A stretch of 64,000 nucleotides of DNA. Source: JBJXGE01 sp046154185 (GTDB taxonomy: Bacteria > Planctomycetota > UBA8108 > UBA1146 > JAJFFE01). The notes under the pieces are model-generated. The model ran no database searches. It was given only the letters and a program-made list of their open reading frames with translations, and was not told where the DNA came from. The stretch's first letter is position 1; every line of letters starts with the position of its first letter. The position numbers and the translations under genes were made by a program. The DNA lies in assembly GCA_046154185.1 (NCBI GenBank), contig JBJXGE010000004.1:1-64000 (forward strand), given 5' to 3'. Shown here one piece after another: positions 51,087 through 59,111 of the stretch.

Positions 51087-52193
51087 ATGGCCGAAGGGCC
51101 GGCTCTTGCAATTCCAAGTGTCATGTCACAACTTGACGCGGCCGAGAACTACGAATTCGGTGGTGGCGGAGCTTTGGTGGTGGGCAAGGACAGCGCGCTG
51201 AAATCACAACTCAAGGGACGGTTTCTAGGTGCGCTCGCCGGCGGCGCGATCGGCGATGCGATGGGCTTCCCGTACGAGGGCGCGTCGCGCGCGTTCATGT
51301 CGGGGTTGGGAGATTCGGTCACGGAGCGCTTTTGCCGCCACCGCTCGGGTTACTATCAACTCGGCCACACGTCCGACGACACCCTGCTGGGTCTCGAAAC
51401 GGCGCGAAGCGTGCTCGAGTCCCAGGGCTTTGACGCGAGTGCGCTGGCGCATCGGTTGGTGCGCGTGTGGCGGGATCACCGACTCATGCGTCGCAGCGGC
51501 GCGACCGCGGCAGCGCTGCAACGCATCGCCGATGGTTCGGCCGATTGGCAATCGAGCGGTGCAGAGTTCGACGGGAGCGAGGGCGCTGGCGCGGCCGTGC
51601 GCGCGATCGCGATTGGACTTTGGCACTATGACGATGAGGACCGGTTGCAAGCGGACACGCGATTAGCGACGCGCATGACGCAGATGGACACTCAAACGGT
51701 AGCGGCGGCCGTGGCCACCGCGAGAGCCGTGGCCTTCAACTTGACGCATGCTGAAATCATCTTCGGCGATTTTCTCGACTCGATAGCACGCGCGTCCGCG
51801 CCGTACAGCGAGATTGTTGCCGCCGAAATCCACCGGCTGCCGTACTACTTGTCCGTCAAAGAAGAGGATGCTCTCGAGGCCATGACACGCGTCGGTTCGC
51901 AAGTTCGAAATACTGACAATAATCGAACCGCGCCGCGCGCCGCGTTGCCGACGCTGATGGTGGCGCTTTACTATTTCTTGCGCACGCCGATCGATTTCGT
52001 CAGCACGGTACGAGGTTGTCTGATGGCAGGCGGTTCGGTGACGACAACGACGGCGATCGCGGGCGGCCTGTCAGGAGCGTTCAATGGTCCACAGGCCATG
52101 CCGGCAGCGCTTTTCGCGACTCTCCCTCAACGCCAGTCAATTACGCAGCTTGCTGACGATCTCTACTACCTCAAACAGCGCTGCCAAAAATAG
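51087..52193 (+). CDS. ADP-ribosylglycohydrolase (DraG) family protein with half-degenerate metal site
   Basis: 368 aa; ATG 51123 is an alternative start. DraG fold motifs: GRFLGALAGGAIGDAMGFPYEG near residue 45-65 and HTSDDTLLGLETARSVL, with the SDDT motif of the first metal half-site. ARALAVAFNLTHAEIIF-type helices follow (ARAVAFNLTHAEIIF seen). The C-terminal motif, usually GGDTDT, reads GGSVTTTTAIAGGLSGAFNG, so the second half-site Asp residues are absent. It would be expected to remove ADP-ribose from Arg or other targets if active, but metal binding is probably damaged. Third gene in the run with the M16- and FGGY-like genes, 18 bp after the latter. Confidence 0.8.
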   Translation: MAEGPALAIPSVMSQLDAAENYEFGGGGALVVGKDSALKSQLKGRFLGALAGGAIGDAMGFPYEGASRAFMSGLGDSVTERFCRHRSGYYQLGHTSDDTLLGLETARSVLESQGFDASALAHRLVRVWRDHRLMRRSGATAAALQRIADGSADWQSSGAEFDGSEGAGAAVRAIAIGLWHYDDEDRLQADTRLATRMTQMDTQTVAAAVATARAVAFNLTHAEIIFGDFLDSIARASAPYSEIVAAEIHRLPYYLSVKEEDALEAMTRVGSQVRNTDNNRTAPRAALPTLMVALYYFLRTPIDFVSTVRGCLMAGGSVTTTTAIAGGLSGAFNGPQAMPAALFATLPQRQSITQLADDLYYLKQRCQK

Positions 52194-52338
52194 CGTTCGC
52201 GCCAAATAGGTTAGGATTTATGAAGGATGACCACGCAGTCTGACGGAGCGGCCGAACCCGCTGTGTCGCGGGTTGTGCCAGGATTCGTTCGGGATCGAGA
52301 CCGGGTCGTGAACGACCGGTTTGTAAGGAGATCGGGCG

Positions 52339-52581
52339 GTGATGAAGTCTCCAAGCGTCCGGATGTTCGGCGAAGTGGCATTCGAAAAGGGCTACATCAC
52401 GACTGCGCAGCTCTACGAAGCGCTAAGTCGGCAAGCACATCAGGAAGCCGAGAATGGTCCGCGGCAATTTCTCGGCGAAATCCTGGTCGAACTCCGCTAC
52501 ATGAACGAAAAGCAAGTGCTCGAGATTCTCACGGAGATGCACGGCAGCGCGGTGGGAACTGTGCGCGCGCGGTCGAGTTGA
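52339..52581 (+). CDS. Small GspE/PilB N-terminal-domain-like protein
   Basis: 80 aa from GTG 52339 (AAGGAG 8 bp upstream); ATG 52342 is adjacent. It consists of one MshEN/T2SSE_N-type module: FGEVAFEKGYITTAQLYEALSRQ followed by FLGEILVELRYMNEKQVLEIL, the classical two-helix signature of the N-terminal domain of type II/IV pilus ATPases. Here it is free-standing. Such domains bind c-di-GMP or partner proteins in pilus and secretion ATPases. The window's PilT-like protein at 56585 has a similar N-terminal module. Placed just ahead of lpxK. Confidence 0.7.
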   Translation: MMKSPSVRMFGEVAFEKGYITTAQLYEALSRQAHQEAENGPRQFLGEILVELRYMNEKQVLEILTEMHGSAVGTVRARSS

Positions 52582-52606
52582 GGTCGTACTGTAAGAGCAT
52601 CTCGAC

Positions 52607-53632
52607 ATGAGCATGGAGCGTCTGCTCGAGCGACCACCGGGTTGGCTCACGCCGCTTTTATGCGGCGCCGAAGCCGCGTATCGCACGGCGATCGCGTGGA
52701 ACTCGGCGCGCACCGAAGCGCGAATTCGGGCCGGCAATTGGCCGTTCACTTTGCCGCGCTCGGTCATCTCGGTCGGCAATCTGGTCGCTGGCGGCACGGG
52801 AAAGACACCGATCGTCGCCGCGCTTGCGCGCGCTTGGCTGCGGCTCGGGGGTAAGCCGGCGATTCTCAGCCGCGGCTATCGTCGCGGTCCCGACGGCAAC
52901 GATGAGTTTCAACTGTTGTCGCGACAACTCCCCGACGTTCCGCACCTGCAAGATCCCAATCGCTATCGCGCCGGCTTGCGACTGCTCGAGCGCGCGCCGG
53001 GAACGGATCTCTTCATTCTCGACGATGGCTTTCAGCATCGTCAGCTCGCGCGCGACTGCGACCTTGTTGTGCTCGATGCGACTCGTCCTTTTGGGTTCGG
53101 ACGGCTCTTGCCGCGCGGCCTGTTGCGCGAGCCATGGGACGCGCTCAGGCGCGCTCACGCGGTTGCACTGACACGGGTGGAACTCGTGTCTGCGGAGCAG
53201 CTCGCGATTCTGCGGACATTCCTGCGGCATTTCTTTCCGCACCTGCAAGTCTTCGCCACGTCCGTCGGCGCTCGCAAGCTGCTCGCGCTCGACGGCGTCG
53301 AGTTTCCGCTGACGATCGCGCGCCGGTGCGCCGCGTTCGCCGGTATCGGCAATCCAGCGGCGTTCTTTGCCGATCTCGCGCGTACTGGCATGGACGTGGT
53401 CGCACAGCGTGTCTACGCCGACCACTTTGAGTATCGCGTCGCCGATCTCGACGCGCTGCGCGCCTGGGCGGCCAGCCATCGCGTTGATTGTTTGATCACG
53501 ACTGAGAAAGACGGCGTGAAACTCGCGCCGTTGTCGGAGCGCCAGAATTCCTCGATGCCAATACTGCAGCTCACCTATCCACTGGAGCTAGACGCCGACG
53601 AACTCCTGCTCCCGCTGCGTCGGCGCGCCTAA
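52607..53632 (+). CDS. lpxK: Tetraacyldisaccharide 4'-kinase
   Basis: 341 aa; ATG 52613 is an alternative. N-terminal hydrophobic segment (GWLTPLLCGAEAAYRTAIAW). P-loop ISVGNLVAGGTGKTPIVAAL at ~54-73. Further LpxK signatures: AILSRGYRR, DLFILDDGFQHRQLARDCDLV, RLLPRGLLREP, AFAGIGNPAAFF, DCLITTEKDGVKL. It phosphorylates the 4'-position of the lipid A precursor at the inner membrane. Presence in a planctomycete-like genome supports lipid A production. It begins 25 bp after the small GspE-N-like gene and is followed by the unknown HldE-partner gene. Confidence 0.95.
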   Translation: MSMERLLERPPGWLTPLLCGAEAAYRTAIAWNSARTEARIRAGNWPFTLPRSVISVGNLVAGGTGKTPIVAALARAWLRLGGKPAILSRGYRRGPDGNDEFQLLSRQLPDVPHLQDPNRYRAGLRLLERAPGTDLFILDDGFQHRQLARDCDLVVLDATRPFGFGRLLPRGLLREPWDALRRAHAVALTRVELVSAEQLAILRTFLRHFFPHLQVFATSVGARKLLALDGVEFPLTIARRCAAFAGIGNPAAFFADLARTGMDVVAQRVYADHFEYRVADLDALRAWAASHRVDCLITTEKDGVKLAPLSERQNSSMPILQLTYPLELDADELLLPLRRRA

Positions 53633-53678
53633 TTTCGGCTGACTTCATGCGCACGCATTTGCTAGGATTCCGGCCGCT

Positions 53679-54770
53679 TTGCTGCGCTCCTTACTGCGCC
53701 CGCTGCTGCGCCCGCTGCTGCGCCCGCTGCTGCACCGCAGTAGATTCGTCTCGTCCGTCGTGCGGAAAGGCCGGTTGTTGTCCGACCCAGCTAAGTTCAA
53801 TCCCAAAATTGAGCCGCTCGACCTCCGACGCGTACGGTCGATTCCGATCGCGGAGCGTCGCAATAAAGTTCGAGTGCGTGAGTTCGCGGGCGTGCCAGGA
53901 CCGCACTGCACGACTGAAGAATTGCTGGCAAGTCTGCCGCGACTCTTAGCGGCGGACGAGTTGCGCGCCGCGGCCGAATGCACCGCGCGCACGATCGAAC
54001 GCGGCGCGCCGGTGGTGTTGGCGCTTGGTGGTCATGTCGTCAAAGCTGGGCTAGCCCCCGTGATTATCGACTTAATGGAGCGCGGCTGCGTCTCGGCCCT
54101 TGCGATGAACGGCGCGACGGCAATCCACGACTACGAGATTGGGCTGATCGGCGAGACGTCAGAAGACGTCACGGCGAATATCGCGGACGGACGATTCGGT
54201 ATGGCGCGCGAAACGGCAGTCGCGTATGCCGCAGCCGCCACACGTGCGGCAGCAGCCGGACGCGGACTCGGCGAAGCGCTCGGCGCGCAGATCCTCGCAG
54301 CTGGACACCCGGATTTTTTGCGCCACTCTTTACTCGCAGCCGCCACTCGACTGGAGATTCCGGCGACGGTGCATGTCGCGCTCGGCACAGACGTCGTGCA
54401 CATGCACCCTGAGATGGATGGCGCGGCGCTCGGCGCCGCATCACTCTACGATTTTCGCTTGCTGGCGGGCATTGCGACTCGACTCGCCGGCGGCGTCTGG
54501 ATGAACCTGGGTTCGGCCGTCGTGCTGCCTGAGATTTTCCTCAAGGTTGTTAATTTGGCGCGCAACGTCGGTTATCCGCTGCGCGAGCTCACGGCGATCA
54601 ACTTCGACATGCTGCAGCACTATCGGACAAGTGTGAATGTGCTGCGCCGACCCGTTGAACGCGGAATCTCGATCACCGGTCATCACGAGATCAACATTCC
54701 GCTGTTTCGGGTCGCGCTGTTGCTCGAGCTCAAACGCGCGGCCGCGCGGCGGCAGACGGAGCGCGCATGA
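53679..54770 (+). CDS. Conserved protein of unknown enzyme type next to hldE
   Basis: 363 aa from TTG 53679. The start is uncertain; GTG near 53760 is possible, since family-like sequence begins around IPIAERRNKVRV. The N-terminus carries LLRP repeats from a 12-bp DNA repeat. The core is striking and well conserved in style: VVLALGGHVVKAGLAPVIID, LMERGCVSALAMNGATAIHD, IGLIGETSEDVTANIADGRFG, VHVALGTDVVHMHPEMDGAALG, WMNLGSAVVLPEIFLKVVNL, ARNVGYPLRELTAINFD, HHEINIPLFRVALL. It looks like a Rossmann-type protein, vaguely like deoxyhypusine synthase, but I cannot assign a reaction. The 4-bp overlap with hldE suggests a role in heptose or LPS supply. Confidence 0.55.
   Translation: MLRSLLRPLLRPLLRPLLHRSRFVSSVVRKGRLLSDPAKFNPKIEPLDLRRVRSIPIAERRNKVRVREFAGVPGPHCTTEELLASLPRLLAADELRAAAECTARTIERGAPVVLALGGHVVKAGLAPVIIDLMERGCVSALAMNGATAIHDYEIGLIGETSEDVTANIADGRFGMARETAVAYAAAATRAAAAGRGLGEALGAQILAAGHPDFLRHSLLAAATRLEIPATVHVALGTDVVHMHPEMDGAALGAASLYDFRLLAGIATRLAGGVWMNLGSAVVLPEIFLKVVNLARNVGYPLRELTAINFDMLQHYRTSVNVLRRPVERGISITGHHEINIPLFRVALLLELKRAAARRQTERA
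53694..53732 (+). repeat. 12-bp tandem repeat CTGCGCCCGCTG (about three copies)
   Basis: Copies at 53694-53705, 53706-53717 and 53718-53729, with degraded copies on each side. In the gene's frame they encode LRPL repeats. In another frame they encode CARC. The copy number is likely variable. If translation starts upstream, the repeat changes only the N-terminus. Confidence 0.8.
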
Positions 54771-56269
54771 TCGCCGCCCAGGCATTGACAGCCGCAGCGC
54801 TCGATCGACTGGGGTCGCCGCGCATTTTGGTTGTCGGCGACCTGATGCTCGATGAATACGTGTGGGGCTCCGTTGGTCGTATTTCGCCAGAAGCGCCCGT
54901 TCCCGTGGTTGCGGCGCATCATCTCGAAATTAAAGTCGGTGGCGCCGGCTCCGTCGTTGCGAACTTGGCAATGCTCGGCGCGCCCGTCGAGGTCTGCGGC
55001 TTGGTCGGCGACGACGAGTCTGGCCGCAAGCTGGTCGAACTCTTGGCGCAACTCGGCGTACCGCTCGGTGGGGTGGTTGCCAGCACGGAACGCCGCACGA
55101 CGCGGAAGACGCGGGTTATGGCGAGCGTGCAACAAGCGCATCGTGCGCAGCAACAGGTTTGCCGAATCGATTGGGAAGATTCGGCGGCGCCAAGTGCGCG
55201 CGAACTGGCGCGGATCGACGTCGCTCTCGACCAAGCCTTTAGCCACGCACCGGCGGCCGTGCTGGTATCCGACTATGAGAAGGGTTTCTTGTCGGAGCCC
55301 GTTGTCGCGCGGGTGATCGGACAGGCGCGCCAACGCCGCATCCCCGTGCTCGTCGATCCCGGACGATCGGTTACGTACAACCGCTATCGCGGTGCGACTC
55401 TGATTTGTCCGAATCGATTCGAAGCGCAGCATGCGAGCGGTATCGAGTTGCGTTCGCCGGCGGATTTTCTGGCGGCCGGTGAGAAGCTCTTGCGGGAGCT
55501 GGAACTCGAGCACGTTGCGTTGACGCTCGACCGTGAGGGAATCTTCTTGTGTTCTCGCGCTGGGGGACACCAACACTTTCCAACCCGCGCGCGCGCTGTC
55601 ACGGACGTCGCGGGGGCGGGCGATATGGTGCTGTCGCTCTTGGGGCTCGCGCTCGCGAGCGCGTGGAACGTCGCGGACGCGGTACAACTCGCAAACGCCG
55701 GCGCGGGCGTCGAGGTCAGCAAAGTCGGCGTGACGCCGATCGAACGCTGGGAGATCGCGGAAGCGCTCAGCGCGCATGCGTCGGGGGAGTATTCGAAAGT
55801 GCGTGGCGAGGACGAAGCGCGGCGCATCGTCGAGCGCGCGCGGGCGCAAGGTCAGCAAGTCGTTTTTACTAACGGCTGCTTTGATGTGCTGCATTCCGGA
55901 CACATTGCATTACTGCAGAAGGCGCGCGCTCTCGGCGATATTTTGGTCGTTGGACTCAACAGCGATGCTTCGATTCGGCGCCTCAAAGGGTCTGATCGGC
56001 CGGTCAATACCCAGGACCGGCGCGGCCGCGTGCTGAGCAGCATCTCGGCCATTGACCACGTCGTCGTATTTGACGATGACACACCCATTGAGTTGATTCG
56101 GCGACTCGCTCCAAACGTGCTCGTCAAAGGCGCGGACTACGTCAACAAGACGGTGGTCGGGCGCGAACTCGTCGAGGCCCGGGGCGGCAAAGTCGTCTTG
56201 GTTGAACTCGAGCCGGATTTATCCACCACCGCGATCCTGTCCCGGCTGCGAAGCCGGGAGGGCGGTTGA
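54767..56269 (+). CDS. hldE: Bifunctional heptose 7-phosphate kinase / heptose 1-phosphate adenylyltransferase
   Basis: 500 aa, overlapping the previous stop by 4 bp. The N-terminal PfkB/ribokinase-type domain (~1-330) has LVVGDLMLDEYVWGSVGRIS, VGGAGSVVANLAMLG, DYEKGFLS, DPGRSVTYNRYRGATLICPN and VTDVAGAGDMVLSLLG. The C-terminal cytidylyltransferase-like domain (~355-500) has FTNGCFDVLHSGHIALLQKA, VVGLNSDASIRRLKG and KGADYVNKTVVGRELVEARG. It makes ADP-heptose precursors for the LPS core. Length and order match E. coli HldE (~477 aa). Two GT9 heptosyltransferase genes in the window would use the product. Confidence 0.95.
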   Translation: MIAAQALTAAALDRLGSPRILVVGDLMLDEYVWGSVGRISPEAPVPVVAAHHLEIKVGGAGSVVANLAMLGAPVEVCGLVGDDESGRKLVELLAQLGVPLGGVVASTERRTTRKTRVMASVQQAHRAQQQVCRIDWEDSAAPSARELARIDVALDQAFSHAPAAVLVSDYEKGFLSEPVVARVIGQARQRRIPVLVDPGRSVTYNRYRGATLICPNRFEAQHASGIELRSPADFLAAGEKLLRELELEHVALTLDREGIFLCSRAGGHQHFPTRARAVTDVAGAGDMVLSLLGLALASAWNVADAVQLANAGAGVEVSKVGVTPIERWEIAEALSAHASGEYSKVRGEDEARRIVERARAQGQQVVFTNGCFDVLHSGHIALLQKARALGDILVVGLNSDASIRRLKGSDRPVNTQDRRGRVLSSISAIDHVVVFDDDTPIELIRRLAPNVLVKGADYVNKTVVGRELVEARGGKVVLVELEPDLSTTAILSRLRSREGG

Positions 56270-56584
56270 TCGCGCACGCCGTGATTGAAGGCCCGGTATT
56301 GCCAAAGCAACTCGATCCCCTAAGATTGCCACGCTCGCCGAAGAATCGTTAGCGCGAGCGATCACGAGGGGATTGCGGTGCACAGCATTTCGGCGCTGTG
56401 CTGCAAGCGAATGTCTTACCGCAATAGGTCGTTCAACATTCGAGTCGACTGGCATGCGCGGCGACTGCGACGCGAAGAAGTTCGCCCGCTGAGCCATTCT
56501 CCATAAATTGCGATCCATCGTCCGGCGTTGACCGCACTTGCGGACACGGTCCGCCACACTTGAGAAGCGCCGAGAGGAGCCGGC
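56270..56584. other. Intergenic region before the PilT-like gene
   Basis: 315 bp with no supported ORF. The ribosome site GAGAGGAG lies just before ATG 56585. Downstream of hldE no U-tract hairpin was found. The pilus ATPase genes may have their own promoter here. Confidence 0.4.
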
Positions 56585-58033
56585 ATGCCCGAGAACGCGC
56601 CTGTTCAGCTTTCCAACGCCGACCAGATGTTCTTGAAGATCGCACTCAAGAACAACCTGGTCACCCAAGAGCAACTGCGCGAGTGCACAACCTTGCTCCA
56701 ACGCGGCGGCACGAACGGCGACCTTGCCGATCTGCTGCTTGCGAAGGGTTATGTCGCCGAGAATCACATCGGCGCGATCCGCCGCAAGATCGAGTCCATG
56801 GCGGATGGCGGCGGCGCCAAAGCGGAAGCGGCGACGAAGGCGGATCCCGCTGCTGCGAAGTCCGACGCGTCGAAGTCCGACACATCGAACGAGGCGAAGC
56901 CCAAACCCGTTCGCAGTGTGCCGAGCGCGCCGGCCGGCGCAACGCAAGTTGCCGATATCGTGCGCCGCGATTTTAGTCTGCTGGCGGGTAAGCCGCTCGG
57001 CGAATATTTGAAGCTGGCGCGCGAGCTCGGCGCTTCCGACTTTCACTTTCAAGTCGATAGTCCGCCAATGCTGCGACTCCACGGTCACCTCATCAAAATG
57101 AAACATCCGGTGATCACGCCCGAGGATGCGGAGCGTGCGATTCGGGCGCTGATGACCGCCGAGGAGTGGGAGATTCTGCAGACGCGCAACGATTGCAACT
57201 TCTGCTTCGACCGGGAGCCGCACGGCCGCTACCGCACAAACGCATTTCGGCAGCGGAAGGGTCTCGACATCGTGTTCCGCGTGATTCCGGCGAAGGTGCC
57301 GACGCTGGAAGAACTGCACTTGCCCGATTCCCTGCGGCAGTTCACGTTGTATCGACAAGGCCTCGTTCTGATCACAGGGCCCGCGGGATCCGGTAAGTCG
57401 TCGACGATGGCGGCGCTCATCGAGATCATCAATAATCAGTGGCACGATCACATCATCACGGTCGAGGACCCGATCGAGTTCATGTTTCAGTCGCGCAACT
57501 GCAACGTCAACCAGCGACATGTGGAAGTACACACCAAGGACTTCGGCACGGCGTTGCGTTCAGCGATGCGCGCGGACCCAGACGTCATCTGCGTCGGGGA
57601 AATGCGCGACCTCGAGACGATTTCCATGGCAGTGACGGCGGCCGAGACTGGCCACCTTGTGATGGGCACTTTGCATACGACCAACGCCATCCGCTCGATC
57701 GACCGCGTCATTGACGTGTTTCCGCCGAAGGAGCAAGAGCAGATCCGAGCGATGGTGTCGGAGTCGATGCGCGGCGTCATCTCGCAGCAGCTCATACCGC
57801 GCGCCGACGGGCTCGGCCGCGAGCCGGCGCTGGAAATCATGTTTGCGACGCCGGCCGTGTCCAACATGATTCGCGAGAACAAGACCTTCCAACTGATTTC
57901 CGTACTGCAGACCGGGCGGTCGAAAGGCATGACGACGATGGACGACTCCATCGAGGAACTCCTGAATAAAGGGCTGATCACACGCGACGAGGCGATCTTC
58001 CGCGCCGAAGACTCGAATCGATTCAAGAAATAA
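56585..58033 (+). CDS. PilT-type retraction ATPase with an extra N-terminal MshEN-like domain
   Basis: 482 aa, longer than PilT (~350). Residues ~10-75 form an MshEN/T2SSE_N-like module (MFLKIALKNNLVTQEQL; LADLLLAKGYVAENHIG), then a low-complexity Ala/Lys/Ser linker to ~125. The PilT core has GASDFHFQVDSPPMLRLHGH, Walker A GPAGSGKSSTMA, ITVEDPIEFMFQSRN, Walker B PDVICVGEMRDLETI, and the His box ETGHLVMGTLHT. The C-terminal VLQTGRSKGMTTMDDSIEEL is the retraction-ATPase AIRNLIRE-region counterpart. A hexameric motor for type IV pilus retraction. Only 7 bp before pilT. Confidence 0.9.
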   Translation: MPENAPVQLSNADQMFLKIALKNNLVTQEQLRECTTLLQRGGTNGDLADLLLAKGYVAENHIGAIRRKIESMADGGGAKAEAATKADPAAAKSDASKSDTSNEAKPKPVRSVPSAPAGATQVADIVRRDFSLLAGKPLGEYLKLARELGASDFHFQVDSPPMLRLHGHLIKMKHPVITPEDAERAIRALMTAEEWEILQTRNDCNFCFDREPHGRYRTNAFRQRKGLDIVFRVIPAKVPTLEELHLPDSLRQFTLYRQGLVLITGPAGSGKSSTMAALIEIINNQWHDHIITVEDPIEFMFQSRNCNVNQRHVEVHTKDFGTALRSAMRADPDVICVGEMRDLETISMAVTAAETGHLVMGTLHTTNAIRSIDRVIDVFPPKEQEQIRAMVSESMRGVISQQLIPRADGLGREPALEIMFATPAVSNMIRENKTFQLISVLQTGRSKGMTTMDDSIEELLNKGLITRDEAIFRAEDSNRFKK

Positions 58034-58040
58034 GGGAGCC

Positions 58041-59111
58041 ATGGCGGAACCAAAGATTCATCAATACCTGCGCATGGTGAAGGAATCCCACGGATCGGAC
58101 TTGCACATGTCGGCGGGCGTGCCGCCGAAGATTCGTGTGCATGGCAAACTGCGGCCGCTCAACCAACCGGCGCTGACGAACGCGCAGGTGGAGGACCTGT
58201 TGCTTGAGGTCCTCGATGAGCGGCGACGGGGGATTTACTTTGAGCGTCATGACTTGGACTGGGCCTATGCGATGCCGGGGATCGCGCGGTTTCGCGCGAA
58301 CTATTTCCGTCAGCAGCACGGCATGGCGGGTGTGTTCCGGATGATTCCGGAAGAGATTCAGCCGGTTGAGAAACTCGACGTTCCCGTCGTGACAGAACGA
58401 TTCTGCAAGATGCGAAATGGGTTGGTGCTGGTCACTGGACCGACCGGCAGCGGCAAGTCGACCACGCTTGCTGCGCTCATTGACTACATCAATCGCAACT
58501 ACTCCAAGCACATTATCACGATCGAAGAGCCGATCGAATTTGTGCACCAAAACAAGAAGTCCGTCATCACGCAACGGGAAGTCGGCGTCGATTCGTCGAG
58601 TTTCGCCGAGGCGCTGCGAAATGCGTCGCGCCAGGACCCCGACGTGATCTTGGTCGGCGAACTCCGCGATCTAGAGACCATCGGACTCGCCATCACGGCC
58701 GCGGAAATGGGCAACCTGGTGTTCGCGACGCTACACACGAATAGCGCCGCCAAGACCATTGACCGAATCATCGACGTGTTTCCTGAAGACCAACAAAATC
58801 AGATTCGCATCATGTTGTCGGTTTCGCTCAAGGGAATCGTTGCGCAATTGCTGATGCCGAAGAAAGACGGCAAGGGTCGAGTGCCGGTTAATGAAGTGCT
58901 CTTTCCATCGACGGGCCTTGCCAACTGTATTCGCGAAGGCGCGGTCAACAAGATCGTGTCGATGATCGAGTCTGGCCGCGGCGACGGCATGCAGTTGATG
59001 GACGACTCCATCATGCAGCGGTATCGCGCCGGTCTCGTGAGCGCCGAGCAATCCTTGCTATTCGCGCAAGACAAGAGCCGCTTCGCAAGCATGGGACGCG
59101 CCGCCGGGTAA
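58041..59111 (+). CDS. pilT: Type IV pilus retraction ATPase PilT
   Basis: 356 aa, standard PilT length. GSDLHMSAGVPPKIRVHGKL at the N-terminal PAS-like domain, Walker A GPTGSGKSTTLAALI, ITIEEPIEFVHQNKKSV, Walker B PDVILVGELRDLETI, and His box EMGNLVFATLHTNSA. GNL replaces the common GHL in the His box. MIESGRGDGMQLMDDSIMQ near the C-terminus. A cytoplasmic hexamer that depolymerises pili for twitching. Two paralogues in tandem are usual (PilT/PilU). The stop shares bases with the next ATG (TAATG), so waaF is translationally coupled. Confidence 0.94.
   Translation: MAEPKIHQYLRMVKESHGSDLHMSAGVPPKIRVHGKLRPLNQPALTNAQVEDLLLEVLDERRRGIYFERHDLDWAYAMPGIARFRANYFRQQHGMAGVFRMIPEEIQPVEKLDVPVVTERFCKMRNGLVLVTGPTGSGKSTTLAALIDYINRNYSKHIITIEEPIEFVHQNKKSVITQREVGVDSSSFAEALRNASRQDPDVILVGELRDLETIGLAITAAEMGNLVFATLHTNSAAKTIDRIIDVFPEDQQNQIRIMLSVSLKGIVAQLLMPKKDGKGRVPVNEVLFPSTGLANCIREGAVNKIVSMIESGRGDGMQLMDDSIMQRYRAGLVSAEQSLLFAQDKSRFASMGRAAG

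Noticed and set aside
52227..52610. 127-aa plus-strand frame overlapping the small GspE-N-like gene
   Set aside because: Different frame with no domain; the 80-aa frame has a ribosome site and family signature.
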